Below are positions 36,685-47,549 of a stretch of 64,000 nucleotides of DNA, piece by piece. The DNA comes from Phaeotremella fagi (taxonomy: Eukaryota > Basidiomycota > Tremellomycetes > Tremellales > Phaeotremellaceae), in contig BCHU01000004.1 of the NCBI GenBank assembly GCA_001599715.1, positions 1,426,001 to 1,490,000 on the forward strand, written 5' to 3'. The position numbers and the translations under genes are program-made. The notes beneath the pieces were generated by a model. That model saw only the letters and a program-made list of their open reading frames with translations, was not told the origin of the DNA and ran no database searches. Each line of letters begins with the position of its first letter. Positions within the stretch are counted from its first letter, which is position 1.

Positions 36685-37292
36685 ACGTCTCGAATTTCGT
36701 TTCAAACCAACTCGTCCATCCACCGAATTCGCTGAATTTTCGCCGTTTCGTTTATCCTATCTCCGTCTGATTTTTCTCCTGCTACGTGTAATGTCGTGTC
36801 TTAAATACCAGCTGTATCCGATGCTATCCTGTGTTCAATAAACTATCAGATATCCAGTCCCCATTGGAACGCAGTACGAAGAAAAATCTCGATCATTCCA
36901 ATATAAACCGAGCCTCTCATCTGAGACATTTGTGTGTTGGAACTGGAAGTGCGATGTTTCCATGAAAGCGCAATATTACTCTTATGTCTCAGACTGGTGG
37001 GCATCTTTATCTACTGATATGATTTCTTTAGGGTCAAAGGTCATAGCAGTTTCGACGATACAGACCATTCAGGTTTCGATTCTACTCCTCGGCAGGCTGA
37101 ATCTCTGTCGGAAAAGGCTGACACGCAATATATCACTTCAGCGCTGACTGTAATGCTGACCACAATGCGGACCTAAAATATGTATATAACCACTGACTCC
37201 GCTTCTCGAGAACATCATCGCAACATCTATCCTTGACTCTATCCTCGACCACTTACAGTATCATCAAAGTCTAACCTCAAAAATATCGAAAA
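36685..37292. promoter_or_regulatory. Intergenic region with TATA element before the aspartic protease
   Basis: A TATATAA-like element (TGTATATAACCA at 37181-37192) lies about 100 bases before the protease ATG; the same string occurs before the amidase gene at 47494-47505. Nothing else recognised. Confidence 0.45.
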
Positions 37293-39031
37293 ATGTACCA
37301 ATCACAGCTCATCCTTCTCCTCCCATTCCTCGTGTCTATGGCATCTGCCAATCCCCTCCCATCTCAAGCTTCAAGAGAACTGCAAGGATCAGCGGCTGTT
37401 CAAGAACAACCTCGCGGTCTAGTTATACCCATAACTCGTCGTCGTTCTCTTAACACCACAATGTCAGCTTCGACCAACGATAACAGTGATAACAATATTG
37501 GAGTATTCGGTATCGATGCTATCAACTTTGTCGAACGAGAATTGAACGGTTTGAAGAACAAGTATAAAAACGCCGCTGATTTCTTGGCCGGCACAACGAC
37601 TGGAACAGTCGATACTTTTGTTCAAGGATCTACACCTTTGGTCGATGTATCTTCTAACTCATCAGCATCTGGCAACCAATCTTCAACACCCAGCGGACCT
37701 AGCAAAGTCAAAAGAGTAGTCGCTACTTCCACATTACCTGGTCGTCCGTCAGCGTCACCAGTCCCACTCACTGATGACATTTCCGGATCCATGGATGTAC
37801 TTTATTATGGACCTCTGACTATCGGCACACCACCTCAGAAAATGACCGTCGATTTTGATACTGGTTCTGCTGATTTATGGGTAAGTCATTTTCCACTATC
37901 GTGAACGAAGGATGAACCGATGGCTCACTTGTTGTACAGCTGCCCAACTCCAATTGTACTTCCTGTAAATCGACCCGTTTCACCCCATCTTCATCTTCCA
38001 CTTTCGGTTCAACTGGTCAACCCTTCAGTGTCCAGTACGGTTCGGGCAGTGTTTCTGGTATTCTTGCTAAAGATAGCGTCAGTATTGGAAGTACAACAGT
38101 TGCCGAACAGTATTTCGGCGCAGTTGATAAAGAAACCAGTGACTTCAAAGCAAGTCCAAATGACGGTTTGATCGGTGAGTCCCACCACGACAACAAATGT
38201 CTGGAAAGGTAGACTGATCGTTAATGTATTTAGGAATGGCATTCTCCGCCATTTCATCATCAGGTAAACCAACTTACTTCGAAAATCTTATCGCCACCAA
38301 TAAAGTCGCTCAACAGTATTTCGGTTTCCATTTGACTAGAAAACAAACGTCAGGATCTGAACTTTGTATCGGTTGTTACGACTCTGCCAAATTTACTGGT
38401 AGTATCTCTTGGGTCCCACTCGTTTCCAAATCGTATTGGAGTGTAGGGATGACCGGTATGAGCGCTAATGGTCGATCAAACGCCTTGTCCAAATCTTTAG
38501 TTGCTGTGAGTGATAAACTGGATATTGGTCGATGACTTCAAGTTGATGATCAATAGGCTATCGACACTGGGACAACCTTGATTTATGTTCCCAACGCAGT
38601 TGCTGACAGTTTCTACGCCCAGATTTCAGGTTCAGCCAAAGCCACTCAAATCGGCGCTGGATTCTACTCTTTCCCTTGTAATTCCAATCCAACTGTAACG
38701 CTTTCTTTCAATTCAGTGTCTTTCTCTGTCAGTCTAGCAGATTTCAATCTAGGTAGAACTGCTAGTGGATCTACGTGAGTGTTTCGTGTAAACATTCTGA
38801 TGTCGTTTTAACTGATGAACGATGGGGTAGACAATGTGTTGGTGGGGTTTTGGCAGTTGGTGATGGTTTCCCCGATAGTCTTGCTATTGTTGGTGATGAG
38901 TTCTTGAAATCATGTAAGTCGATTCTGAACTAAAACGATCAATTGAGCTGCTTACACATCTAGGGTACTCTATTTATGATTACTCTAACGGTGCCAGAGT
39001 TGGTCTCGCTCCTAGTATCAACAATAAATAA
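37293..39031 (+). CDS. Secreted pepsin-type aspartic protease
   Basis: Start [21 protein letters not shown] is a clear signal peptide. A pro-region of about 150 residues ends near a dibasic KVKR, a likely Kex2-type cleavage. The mature A1-family enzyme has both catalytic Asp motifs: [11 protein letters not shown] (split by the intron near 37880-37940) and [12 protein letters not shown] (near 38560). Also present are [13 protein letters not shown] (flap region), ANDGLIGMAF-like PNDGLIGMAFS, two Cys pairs (CTSC and GSELCIGC), and a C-terminal [16 protein letters not shown]. Five exons. Such proteases act in the cell wall space or medium on protein substrates. Length and order are normal for fungal proteases; no defect seen. 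Confidence 0.94.
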
Positions 39032-39425
39032 GAGAATAGTGGCGGAAAACGATTGGGATAGAAATACATACAAATAGATGGGACATTGAACAGTGAACAT
39101 GCATGGCTTTGCATATCAATCAACGTACCATATTATAATGTGCAGCGTGTTCTTCCCTGATCTGACTTCTTAGCTTCCCTTGTCGGAATTGTTCTCACCA
39201 ACGATTGCTTTTTCGAATTTGAAGCCACATCTTTTGTCCGTTGCCTTCAAGGGATATCAAAGGGCAAAGAATTTTATGAGTACAGAAAGTGGCATAAATC
39301 GAAATTGAAATCCGAATTGTATCAACCACACTGTCATGACAATCTCTTGCTTTCACAGTTTAAATTCGTTCAAATTACCTTCCAGAAATCGTCAAACCAC
39401 CTTAACAACACCCACTCATCCCCAC
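39032..39425. other. Intergenic, nothing recognised
   Basis: Spacer before family F3. The frame of F3 copy 1 stays open upstream to an ATG at 39336, but sibling starts argue for 39426. Confidence 0.45.
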
Positions 39426-39794
39426 ATGTCAAACTCCACAAACTCCCAAAATCTCTCACAAACCCTCATCCAAAAATCATCAATCAAATCCATACCCTCC
39501 ACTATCACCCCACCAAGACCATGTCAAGCCTGTGACACCTACAACGAGTCTTTACCTCCTAGTCAAAAACTCCCCACTCATTGGCTTCAAGCACACGAAG
39601 ACGCATTTCATAATGATAGATACGGTTGGGTAAGTGCTTTCGAATGTGAGAAGTTATCTTGGAAGTCTTATGGAAGTGAGGCTAAGGATGTTTTGATGGG
39701 GATTCTGGAGACTGATAGGGATTTGTCTTTTGGTAAGGTTGATTCTAGGTTCGGGAGTAGAATTAGGTTTGTACCAAGTGAGAAAGGGGAATGA
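39426..39794 (+). CDS. Small CxxC protein, family F3 copy 1
   Basis: An intronless frame, 122 residues from MSNSTNSQNLSQ. The pattern is PCQACD, a helical spacer, FHNDRYGWVSAFEC, and then LMGILETDRDLSFGKVDSRFG. The siblings at 40084 and 40743 share the CxxC, the FH/FY, the later Cys, and the (L)GxLxxxRDxSFGxVgS block. It lacks the terminal W.WP that the other two have. An earlier in-frame ATG at 39336 exists but its extension is not shared. Possible zinc or disulfide pair; function unknown. Confidence 0.68.
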   Translation: MSNSTNSQNLSQTLIQKSSIKSIPSTITPPRPCQACDTYNESLPPSQKLPTHWLQAHEDAFHNDRYGWVSAFECEKLSWKSYGSEAKDVLMGILETDRDLSFGKVDSRFGSRIRFVPSEKGE

Positions 39795-40083
39795 AGTCTA
39801 TGAGCTGATAGCTATGTATGGAGGCTTGTTGTCAGATGGAAATGTTGCATGGCTGTCTTGATGGGGTTCCCAAGTACATCCATGGTTGTATGAGGGCACT
39901 AAAACTCCTTCGGTGAATTTATATTCACAGTGTTCGTAAGTCAATCTTGCCATACTGATGGAAGACTAATGACTTCCTGAACGGAGGGGTTGGTGCTAAG
40001 CCTACTCTCATCCCACATCAGTCTACTTAAAGCTTGACCTTCCAACTACTGAACTGTTATTGCTCATACCCTTGCCTATCATT

Positions 40084-40506
40084 ATGAGTATTGATCTCTC
40101 CCGATTCCCAAACCTCATCAATGAAGAGAAACGACAAACCCCCAAACCAACCTCAACTCAACCCAATCCAACCAAATTAAGAACCTGTTACTCCTGTCTC
40201 TGGCGAACGGGCACCCTCCATCGACTCAAATCTTCAGAGAACGTCTTCCACGATACATCATTCATCCAAAAAGGTTCAGTAAACGGATTAGAATGTTTTC
40301 GTAAACTCTGCACAAAGAAATATGGACCAGAGATAACTTGGTGTTCTGTCTTACCCGATGATTTACCTGAAAGTTTGGTTGATCAGGTTCAGTGGCAATC
40401 GTATTTGGGTTTACTTTTTAATATCAAGGATCTTTCTTATGGGACTGTTGGTTCTGAGGAGGGAGGGAGATGGAAATGGCCACGAGCGGTTAGTCGGGAT
40501 GGTTAG
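40084..40506 (+). CDS. Small CxxC protein, family F3 copy 2
   Basis: An intronless frame of 140 residues from MSIDLSRFPNLINEE. TCYSCLWRTG gives the CxxC, followed by NVFHDTSFIQKGSVNGLECFRKLC, then YLGLLFNIKDLSYGTVGSEEGG and the closing RWKWP. The spacing is close to that in copy 3. No signal peptide. The basic/Pro/Thr-rich N-terminus (PKPTSTQPNPTK) looks disordered. Function unknown; zinc binding is a guess based on Cys pairs. Confidence 0.7.
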   Translation: MSIDLSRFPNLINEEKRQTPKPTSTQPNPTKLRTCYSCLWRTGTLHRLKSSENVFHDTSFIQKGSVNGLECFRKLCTKKYGPEITWCSVLPDDLPESLVDQVQWQSYLGLLFNIKDLSYGTVGSEEGGRWKWPRAVSRDG

Positions 40507-40742
40507 TTGGTGCATATTGCAATTGTGCTTTATATTATTTATCTACATTTTACTTGGTTGATTTATCATGGACCATTGAGATTATGCCCCCCGACAAAAG
40601 GCCATTTTTCCAGTCGAAATCTTTGCCAAGATTGCCCGAAGTATGGAAGTGCTTGCCTTCCTTCAACTTCTTTTCAACCACAGCGTTGACATCAGCTCTT
40701 TTCCACAGAATTCCGATTCTTTCAACGAGCTCCAACAAAAAA

Positions 40743-41252
40743 ATGAGTACATCGATCCATTCAGACACCAAAGCCATCGAAGATAATGTCAATGAATATA
40801 CCACTCTAACAATTTCAAAAACCCACAAACCATGTGAAGCGTGTAAAATAGAAAAACTCAAAAAACATCATCTGAAACCAACACAAAAATGTTTCTACAA
40901 CTCCACTAATGAAACATTCTCAGCGTTTTATTGTTTCTTAACTCAAGTAATCGATTTCGAAGTCGAAAACGAGATAATTTACGATTCTTGTTCATATCCT
41001 CAGATCGAGAAGGGTTGTGTACCTCAAGAAATATGGGATAACGATTTTCGCGATACTTTTTTAGGATTTTTGTATGAACATCGAGAATATTCTTTTGGGG
41101 TTGTTGGGCTGGAGAGTGAGGGGGATGTTGTTGAACGTTGGAGTTGGCCTTTGGATGTTGAATTGGATATTTTGATGGAGGACGTGGGTGGTGTAGACAA
41201 CGATGTGGAGACTCTCACTTTGAGTCTGAGAAGGAAATCTGATAACGAATAA
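40743..41252 (+). CDS. Small CxxC protein, family F3 copy 3
   Basis: An intronless frame of 169 residues from MSTSIHSDTKAIEDN. It has PCEACKIEKLKKHHL, CFYNSTNETFSAFYCF, FLGFLYEHREYSFGVVGLESEG and RWSWPLD, in the order seen in copy 2. A C-terminal acidic extension of about 35 residues (MEDVGGVDNDVETL) is unique to this copy. A plus-strand frame extends upstream to 40554 without homology, so the ATG at 40743 is preferred. It converges with the ACC deaminase gene, with 78 bases between stops. Confidence 0.7.
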   Translation: MSTSIHSDTKAIEDNVNEYTTLTISKTHKPCEACKIEKLKKHHLKPTQKCFYNSTNETFSAFYCFLTQVIDFEVENEIIYDSCSYPQIEKGCVPQEIWDNDFRDTFLGFLYEHREYSFGVVGLESEGDVVERWSWPLDVELDILMEDVGGVDNDVETLTLSLRRKSDNE

Positions 41253-41330
41253 GATTTCAATGCATATGCATTACCATACAAGATATCCTCGTTTACTTTT
41301 TTCAAACAACAGTCCCGTCCAACGCACAGT

Positions 41331-42761
41331 CTAATGCTCCAAATATGAACTGTAAGCGTTCAAAGCTGGTTGACCACCAAGGTGAACGTAAAGAACGTTG
41401 GAACCTGGTTTGATAGAACCTTCTTTGATAAGTTGGATCATTCCAGCCATAGATTTGCCCTAAACAAGAGTTAACAATCACGATTGATTAACACGTTAAA
41501 ACGACTAACCTCATAAACAGGATCAGTGATCATTGAATCAGTTCTAGCAGCCACTGAACCCCTCATCAGACAAAGTTTTCAACCAACAAAGTAAAAGTCT
41601 TGACCTACATTTCATAGCTTCGATCGTAGTTTCATCCGGAATCCCATAAATCCCAGCATGGAACCTTTCATCCAAAACCACCGCCTCGTCAGGAATAACA
41701 ATACTCTCATCAAGCAATTTAATAGTGTTCTCAGCGATTCGTTTAACTTGAGCTTTCGTAGCGGCGGGTTTACCACTCGCATCGATACCAATAACTTTTC
41801 TACCTTTGTTCTCCGCTACTGCTCCTACGATTAGACCAGCGTGGGATGAACCGGTGACGGAACATACTATCAGGGTATCGAAGAAGATACCTAATGATTT
41901 TTCTTGTTCGGCGATTTCGAGGATTATGTTGGTGAAACCCATTCCTCCTAGGGGATGATCTGAGGCACCAGCTGGGATGTAGCTGGAATGAATGAGTTGG
42001 AGGATGATGATTCAAGGAAGTGGAGATGACATACTATGGTTTCCCACCTGATTCTTCTACTTCCTTGAATGCAGCTTCAGTAGCTGCTTTATGACCGATA
42101 TCGAATGTCTCTTGATTAAGTCGGACATCACCACCCATAAGTCTGGATAAAAGGATGTTACCGGTCTCAGCGTAGAGTGGTGGATCGATTGGTACCCACT
42201 GTTGGTGTACATTAGTAAGACAATCTCTATATACAGATCATAGGGTCGACTTACTTTCTCCTGAACAGTAACAGCTAGTTGATGTCAACCTCGAAGCAAA
42301 TGGTACCCAAAAATCAAGACCATAAACCTACCCTTCAATCCAGAAGCTACAGCAACAGCAGTAACAGCCCTAGTATGATTCGATTGAACTCCACCAACCG
42401 ACACCAAAGTCTTACATCCTTTAGATTTGGCATCGGCGACCAAGTATTCCAGCTAGAACCGTGTGTGTGTCAAACGTCAACGTCAAACGTCCACAGTAAA
42501 TAGAAACGAAAACACTACCTACCTTACGAACTTTGTTCCCGCCATAAGCAAGACCTGAATTACAATCGTCCCTTTTAGCGTAGACTTTCACTTTGTCTCC
42601 GAGGATTTTAGTTAGGTTAGGTAAGTATTGGATGGGGGAGGGTCCGAACTGTAGGAGTCAAGTGTATTTAGTGATAAGAAAAGACGGGGAATGCAGATGC
42701 TTACGAGGAAATTCTCTTTGGGGAGAGCTTGGAGTGAAGTAACGTATTTTGGTGTTGACAT
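41331..42761 (-). CDS. 1-aminocyclopropane-1-carboxylate deaminase (PLP enzyme)
   Basis: Multi-exon gene from [14 protein letters not shown] to AYSSYLEH. Family landmarks: [39 protein letters not shown] with the PLP Lys, [69 protein letters not shown] and [19 protein letters not shown] deaminase splits ACC, the plant ethylene precursor, into 2-oxobutyrate and ammonia. The close relative D-cysteine desulfhydrase differs mainly at two places; here Glu in PVYEGKS and Leu in VHLGG are the deaminase residues, while QSNHTR (His for Gln) resembles the desulfhydrase. Deaminase is preferred. It may serve a plant-associated life or D-amino-acid use. Confidence 0.9.
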
Positions 42762-43312
42762 TGTAATTGGTAGAATTGGATTGTATCAGTGTTTGTAGTC
42801 GTCGTTGGGTTCTTGGTTCTATATATATATATCTAGATATAGCTGCGATTGACTCGAGTGACTGACTTTCCGAATACCACTGGTTAGATCTCATTCTCAT
42901 TCTGACGTTATCGGTCAATAATCAATTCCGAATAGATAAACAAATCTCGGCATTCTAGAGGAGCTCAATTCAGTTTTACGGTGTACGGTGTACGGTGTCT
43001 ATTACATTACATTGATCTATCAATCAATCAATCAATCCACAACTGAATCACAATCACAATCACAACATTAAGGAAATAAGAAATAAGAATAACCAAAAAA
43101 GAAATCACAAACTGAGAAAAAAGATAAACACAAAAATAATAAGAAATGAAGTTACAACAAAATCGTTTAAGAACAAGTGAATGAATCATTCGTACGAGTT
43201 ACTACATCTAAAAGCCGAGATCCGCTATCAACCAAAGTGAAATTGAAAAATAAAATCACCTCATCACCCCGTAACCTCAAAATTCCGAATACCATTCATT
43301 ACAATAAAGCGA
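42762..43312. other. Intergenic with simple repeats
   Basis: Contains an AT repeat at about 42822-42833, a GGTGTAC triple at about 42980-43000 and (CAAT)n at 43018-43036. A-rich sequence to 43150. No gene supported. Confidence 0.6.
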
Positions 43313-45437
43313 CTATTTTTCGCCCAAAGCCGTTGAGGTCGACGTTGACGTTGACGTTGGCACAGGCGCCGGCGCCCCCAAAGATAAATCCCAACGATCA
43401 CCCAGATACTCCGCAAACTCTTTAACCAAGCATCTACCGAACGCAGCAACATGAGCTATGGGACTACACATGCCTAATTCAATTGGCCAAACGAATTTAT
43501 CCGGTGTGTCCATGTCGACTCGTCTGGCTGCTCCTAAATTATCACCTGGAGCTGGGAGAGCTTCATCTGAGAGTTCAGAGTTGATAGCTATCTCGTAGGA
43601 GGTTGGGAAATTCTTTTTCAGGTTTCGGAGGGATAAATGATGGCGGGAAGTTAGGAGATGGTGGGAAGCTCTTTGGGAGGTTGAGGTGGAAGCTGTTATT
43701 AGGGGTAGGAGATCTGTTGGGAAATTGTATCCCCCGTTGGAGGTTCCTGTTGTTCCAGGCGAGTTACTGTGGTTATGGGAGGAGGAGGACGATTGGGCCG
43801 CTGGGGAGGGTTGGGTTATCGCTGGTGGAGAGACTGATGTTGTTGATGATGGTGATGGTCCATGTGTTGAGGACGGGGTTGAAAGTTCTTTCCCACGTCT
43901 GTTGAGATGGGCCAATTGTTCAGCTGTTAAATGGTAACAAACAACCGCGTCGATCAAGTACCTATTGAGATGTCAGCAAGAACCTCGCTTGGTCTCAAAT
44001 GGAATCACGACTCACATCAACCCCACCATCCCCCTAGCCATCTCCCTCACACCTTCCTTCTCATTCTTCCTCATCTCACTCTCCCATTTCTCCCTAACAT
44101 ACCGACGTAAACGTTCACTCTCAGCATAAGGTGAACTTCTAACTCTCCCCGCAGCCTGTTCTTCACAGAAATAAGCATACAACCAAAGTAGAACTGCGTC
44201 TGTGTGACAGAGCAGACCTAACACTGGATCCGCTGATAGACTGTTGAGTAGAGCGGGTGGAGCGTTGGGTGCTCTTGAATGAGCGTCGCCGTGTCTTTTA
44301 AGTAGTAATGCTCGAGTTCGGAAACTGGGGATCAGGTCAGTTATGAGGTTCAAGAAAGTGTATCTACACGACTCGTATTCACATTTGACCAGTTTCCTTC
44401 CATTTCTCCCTATTCCAATTCTCTTTACTTTCCCCATTATCTCTCGAGATTTCATTTCTCAAACGTGATTTACCAACTTCCTTCTTTGAATGATTCCCAT
44501 TCCCAGGTAAAGAATTAGATTGAAAATGAGGGGAGGGGGTACCCCTCTCTACAGGCGTATAAGCTCTGTTGGAATGTGAATGACCACCCATCTGTGATGA
44601 AAACGATCGACTGAGTTCAGGTGACGGTGCAGGACCACCAGTGAACTTCGGTGGGGAAGGTGTCGAATGTCGTTGTTTCTTATTCGGCAGTTCTAAACCT
44701 AACCCAAGTCCGATTCCAGGTGGTGAAGGTGAGGACGAAGATTCTTCATCGTTCGATCCTGAACCTGAGCCTGAACCTGACGTGTTGTGGTTATCCCTTT
44801 TACGTTTCTTCTTATCTAGAGGTTGGAGTTTGATGTATTCCAAGAATGTTTTTGGTGATTTCTCACTTGGAGGGGAAGGGGTTGGATTTGGTGTTGGGAG
44901 AAAGGTTGGGGGTAGGATTTCGGAGAGCGGGGCGGGAAGATTGTCGAGAAGCTGAGTTGGGTCAGTAGAGTTCTTGAGTGTCTTTGTTGAATTTACAAGA
45001 AGGATGACGTGAGGTAAAGCGAGTTTCGTCGCTGAAGTACAACAACTCACCTTCAACATCTCTTTAATCTCCTTCTCCCTCTTTTTACCTTTCTCACTGT
45101 CCCCATTCTTACTGAACCCAATTTTATTCACTTCGTTCTTCAATCCAGACCCAGACCCAGACCCAGATCCAGATCCAGATCCAGAAGCATGTCCATTCCC
45201 ATTTGAAATCCCGAAAGAATGTAAACCACCACCTCCAGGACCTAACCTCGGTGTAGTTGAGAATTTCGGTGAAGAATTTTTAGAGTTTGATTCGATTCTT
45301 GAAGTTGAGGATGATCTTTGATGGACTGGATGGGTGGGGTGAGGTGAAGACGGTCGTGAACGGGGATGAAACGATGGTGAAGGTAATGAAGACCCTATTG
45401 GGATGCTCGGTCTTGAAGGGAGAGTTGTCGTTGACAT
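43313..45437 (-). CDS. Ser/Pro-rich, probably nuclear protein of unknown function
   Basis: Start MSTTTLPSRPSIPIG; three introns. The first (about 44953-45051) is 99 bases, in frame and without a stop, with donor GTGAGT and branch CTGAC. The next removes about 44328-44391 (ending CCCCAG) to give GQIFRTRALLLKRHGDAHSR; the third lies near 43960-44015, giving GLMYLIDAVVCYHL. The N-terminal 300 residues are Ser/Pro/Gly-rich with basic KKRKRD and KKQRH signals. The C-terminal half is helical (GLLCHTDAVLLWLYAYFCEEQAA, REKWESEMRKNEKEGVREM) and looks like a conserved fold. A distant resemblance to helical repeat domains of transcription-elongation scaffolds was considered but is too weak to name. Confidence 0.7.
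45146..45184. repeat. Hexanucleotide repeat (CCAGAC/CCAGAT) coding Gly-Ser
   Basis: About six units on the plus strand, translated on the minus strand as SGSGSGSGSG in the 45437 gene. Confidence 0.85.
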
Positions 45438-47549
45438 TTTTCGAACTCGGTTTTGTCTTTATTCGATTTAAGTTGGATATGTTATTGGTTATTTGGTGAT
45501 TAGTGGACGGTGGTGATGGATACCAATCTCGTTGTCGTAAGGGATAAAGGATGTTATGAAATCTCGTTTGAAAGGGCTGGATTTTTAACCCGTTTAGTTT
45601 AAAATAGAACTGGATTTGGAATTGGGATTTTCACGGAGTTTGGGGTTTGTAGATTTATTAAATTAATGATTATCGTGAGATTCGAGGTGTTAGATTCATG
45701 TAGTGATGTCCTTTCTCATCTGGATTTGGGTTGTGGTTTGAGATTATGGCTGATGATGTTTCGAAATATTGATTTTTTTTGGGTGCACGGTGGAGATGCG
45801 GAGTTGTCGATTTCGATTACAGGTTTGGGGTGAGAAGGCGATGTGATTGTGAATGTTCAGTTGTATGATGTGTTGGTGGAGATTGGATAGAGATATTATG
45901 TTACATGAGAAGTGAGATGGTGGGTTGAGATGGATGATGAAGACGTGAGAGGAAGTTGAAGTTGAAGCTGATTACTACAGTACAGGGAAGGAAGGAAGGA
46001 AGAGTAAGAGGGCACAGTAATCGGACAATGGACAATGTTCCGGCCGATTTAATTGAATAAAGTTAATTCCTGAGGGGTGGGAGTGGGAGTGGAAGATGGA
46101 TTGTTCAGTTGATTCGTATGGTATGGATGATGTACATGTATATTGAAGCGATAGAGATAGATAGTGTATCACAATGCAAACACTGTGACTATAATGTTAC
46201 TTCACTGTACGCAGCAGACAACCTGGTGTTCGGACGGGAAGCGAAAGATCTTCTTTACTCAACTTCCTGCTGTAAGTGATTTCAAGGGACATACAAACTG
46301 TGGCTTGGCCTTCGCAGAGGAGGGGAGGGTGTCAAGGTCAAGTACACCACAATTATCTCGATCATTAATAATCACAATCTACACCACTTGACTATGAAAC
46401 GATTATTACCATTCATGCATGAGATTTTACTTTAGACTTAGTTGAAATGACTACAAAGTACGTTTCTAGTAGGAACCTAAAGAAGAGGAAGAGATTAAGT
46501 TACTCTTTGTACCAAGCGCCCATGCCCATGGATTTGGGAGGGCGTCGTTCGTTTCAGGGAAGAAAGAGGGTGAAGGGGGCGTAAGAACTTAAACCGTGTC
46601 TTGTCTTGGATCTTTTAATTCGGAGTAAACCATTGCGTTGCTTACGCAGATAGATACCTTGGCTTTCTTGAGATGATCTCAGTGATATCATGTCTTGGTT
46701 GCACCACTTGGGAACAATAAGATACATGTTTAGTCGTGGTTGACTACACAGAATGATCTCCTTTCACCTCCCACTCACCACCACCGATCAAATCATCAAT
46801 CACGAGATTCCTTTACGTAAGTTACTTGTTCCTTCCTTGGAAGATCAAATTACCACTTTCGGATAAATACATTACTCATACTCGTCGCATTAATTATTCC
46901 TTGTGGCAGATGGCTACAAGTACCAGTAGAACTTTATGGTTGATCTTTTTCACTTATTCGAGGTATCAATCACTGGTTTCTAGCTACGTGTTCGTCGTTT
47001 CAAAGTTCAATGATACACGGACTTGTCAGATATCACGAGATCTGATATTTCTGCGAATTGGTGAGACTTAAATTGCCTTGTGATCTCTTATCACGAATAT
47101 GTCGATTCCCAGTTCATTGTTGCCAATCAGCTCCCTTGTTCCAATCCATCAGCAAAGTCAAGAACTAGTCAGTACTGAGCTATTTTTTCACATACGAAAG
47201 CTTCGGGTGCTCTGATCGAATTGGTCATTTACAGAAAAGACGATAATTACATATGTTTCACAGTAATAATAATCATCACGAGATCCCAAAACCATCCATC
47301 GAACAGAAAACGATATCAGAACCGATATCTTCCTCTCTGGTAAACATCCAACCATTCAAATGTATCATTTGCATACACCCACCAAAATACAAGAGAAAAA
47401 ACATTGAAGAGAGATACAAAGTACACTAATCAAAGATCCCGGCCGAGGGAAGCGATAAACCACTCAGACTCGGCCATTTCCGTAATCTCGAAATGTATAT
47501 AACCAACTGTCCACCAACCTAATCCAATTCTCTTGTTTAACCCAAAGAA
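45438..47549. other. 2.1 kb region without a supported gene
   Basis: The largest gene-free stretch here. It begins with the leader of the Ser/Pro-rich gene (T/G-rich sequence). A GGAAGGAAGGAA repeat sits at about 45986-46000. Frames near 46164-46391 and 46826-47071 are short and show no codon pattern or homology. A TATA element (47494-47505) precedes the amidase start. Possibly regulatory or a non-coding RNA locus; nothing in the sequence decides this. Confidence 0.45.

Noticed and set aside
43313..44330. AF4/FMR2-type C-terminal domain in the Ser/Pro-rich protein
   Set aside because: Only a general helical resemblance was seen; no residue pattern is strong enough to name it.
44012..44455. 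Independent 147-codon gene overlapping the Ser/Pro-rich gene
   Set aside because: Its useful part is the next exon of the same gene; the upstream part is intron and out-of-frame sequence.
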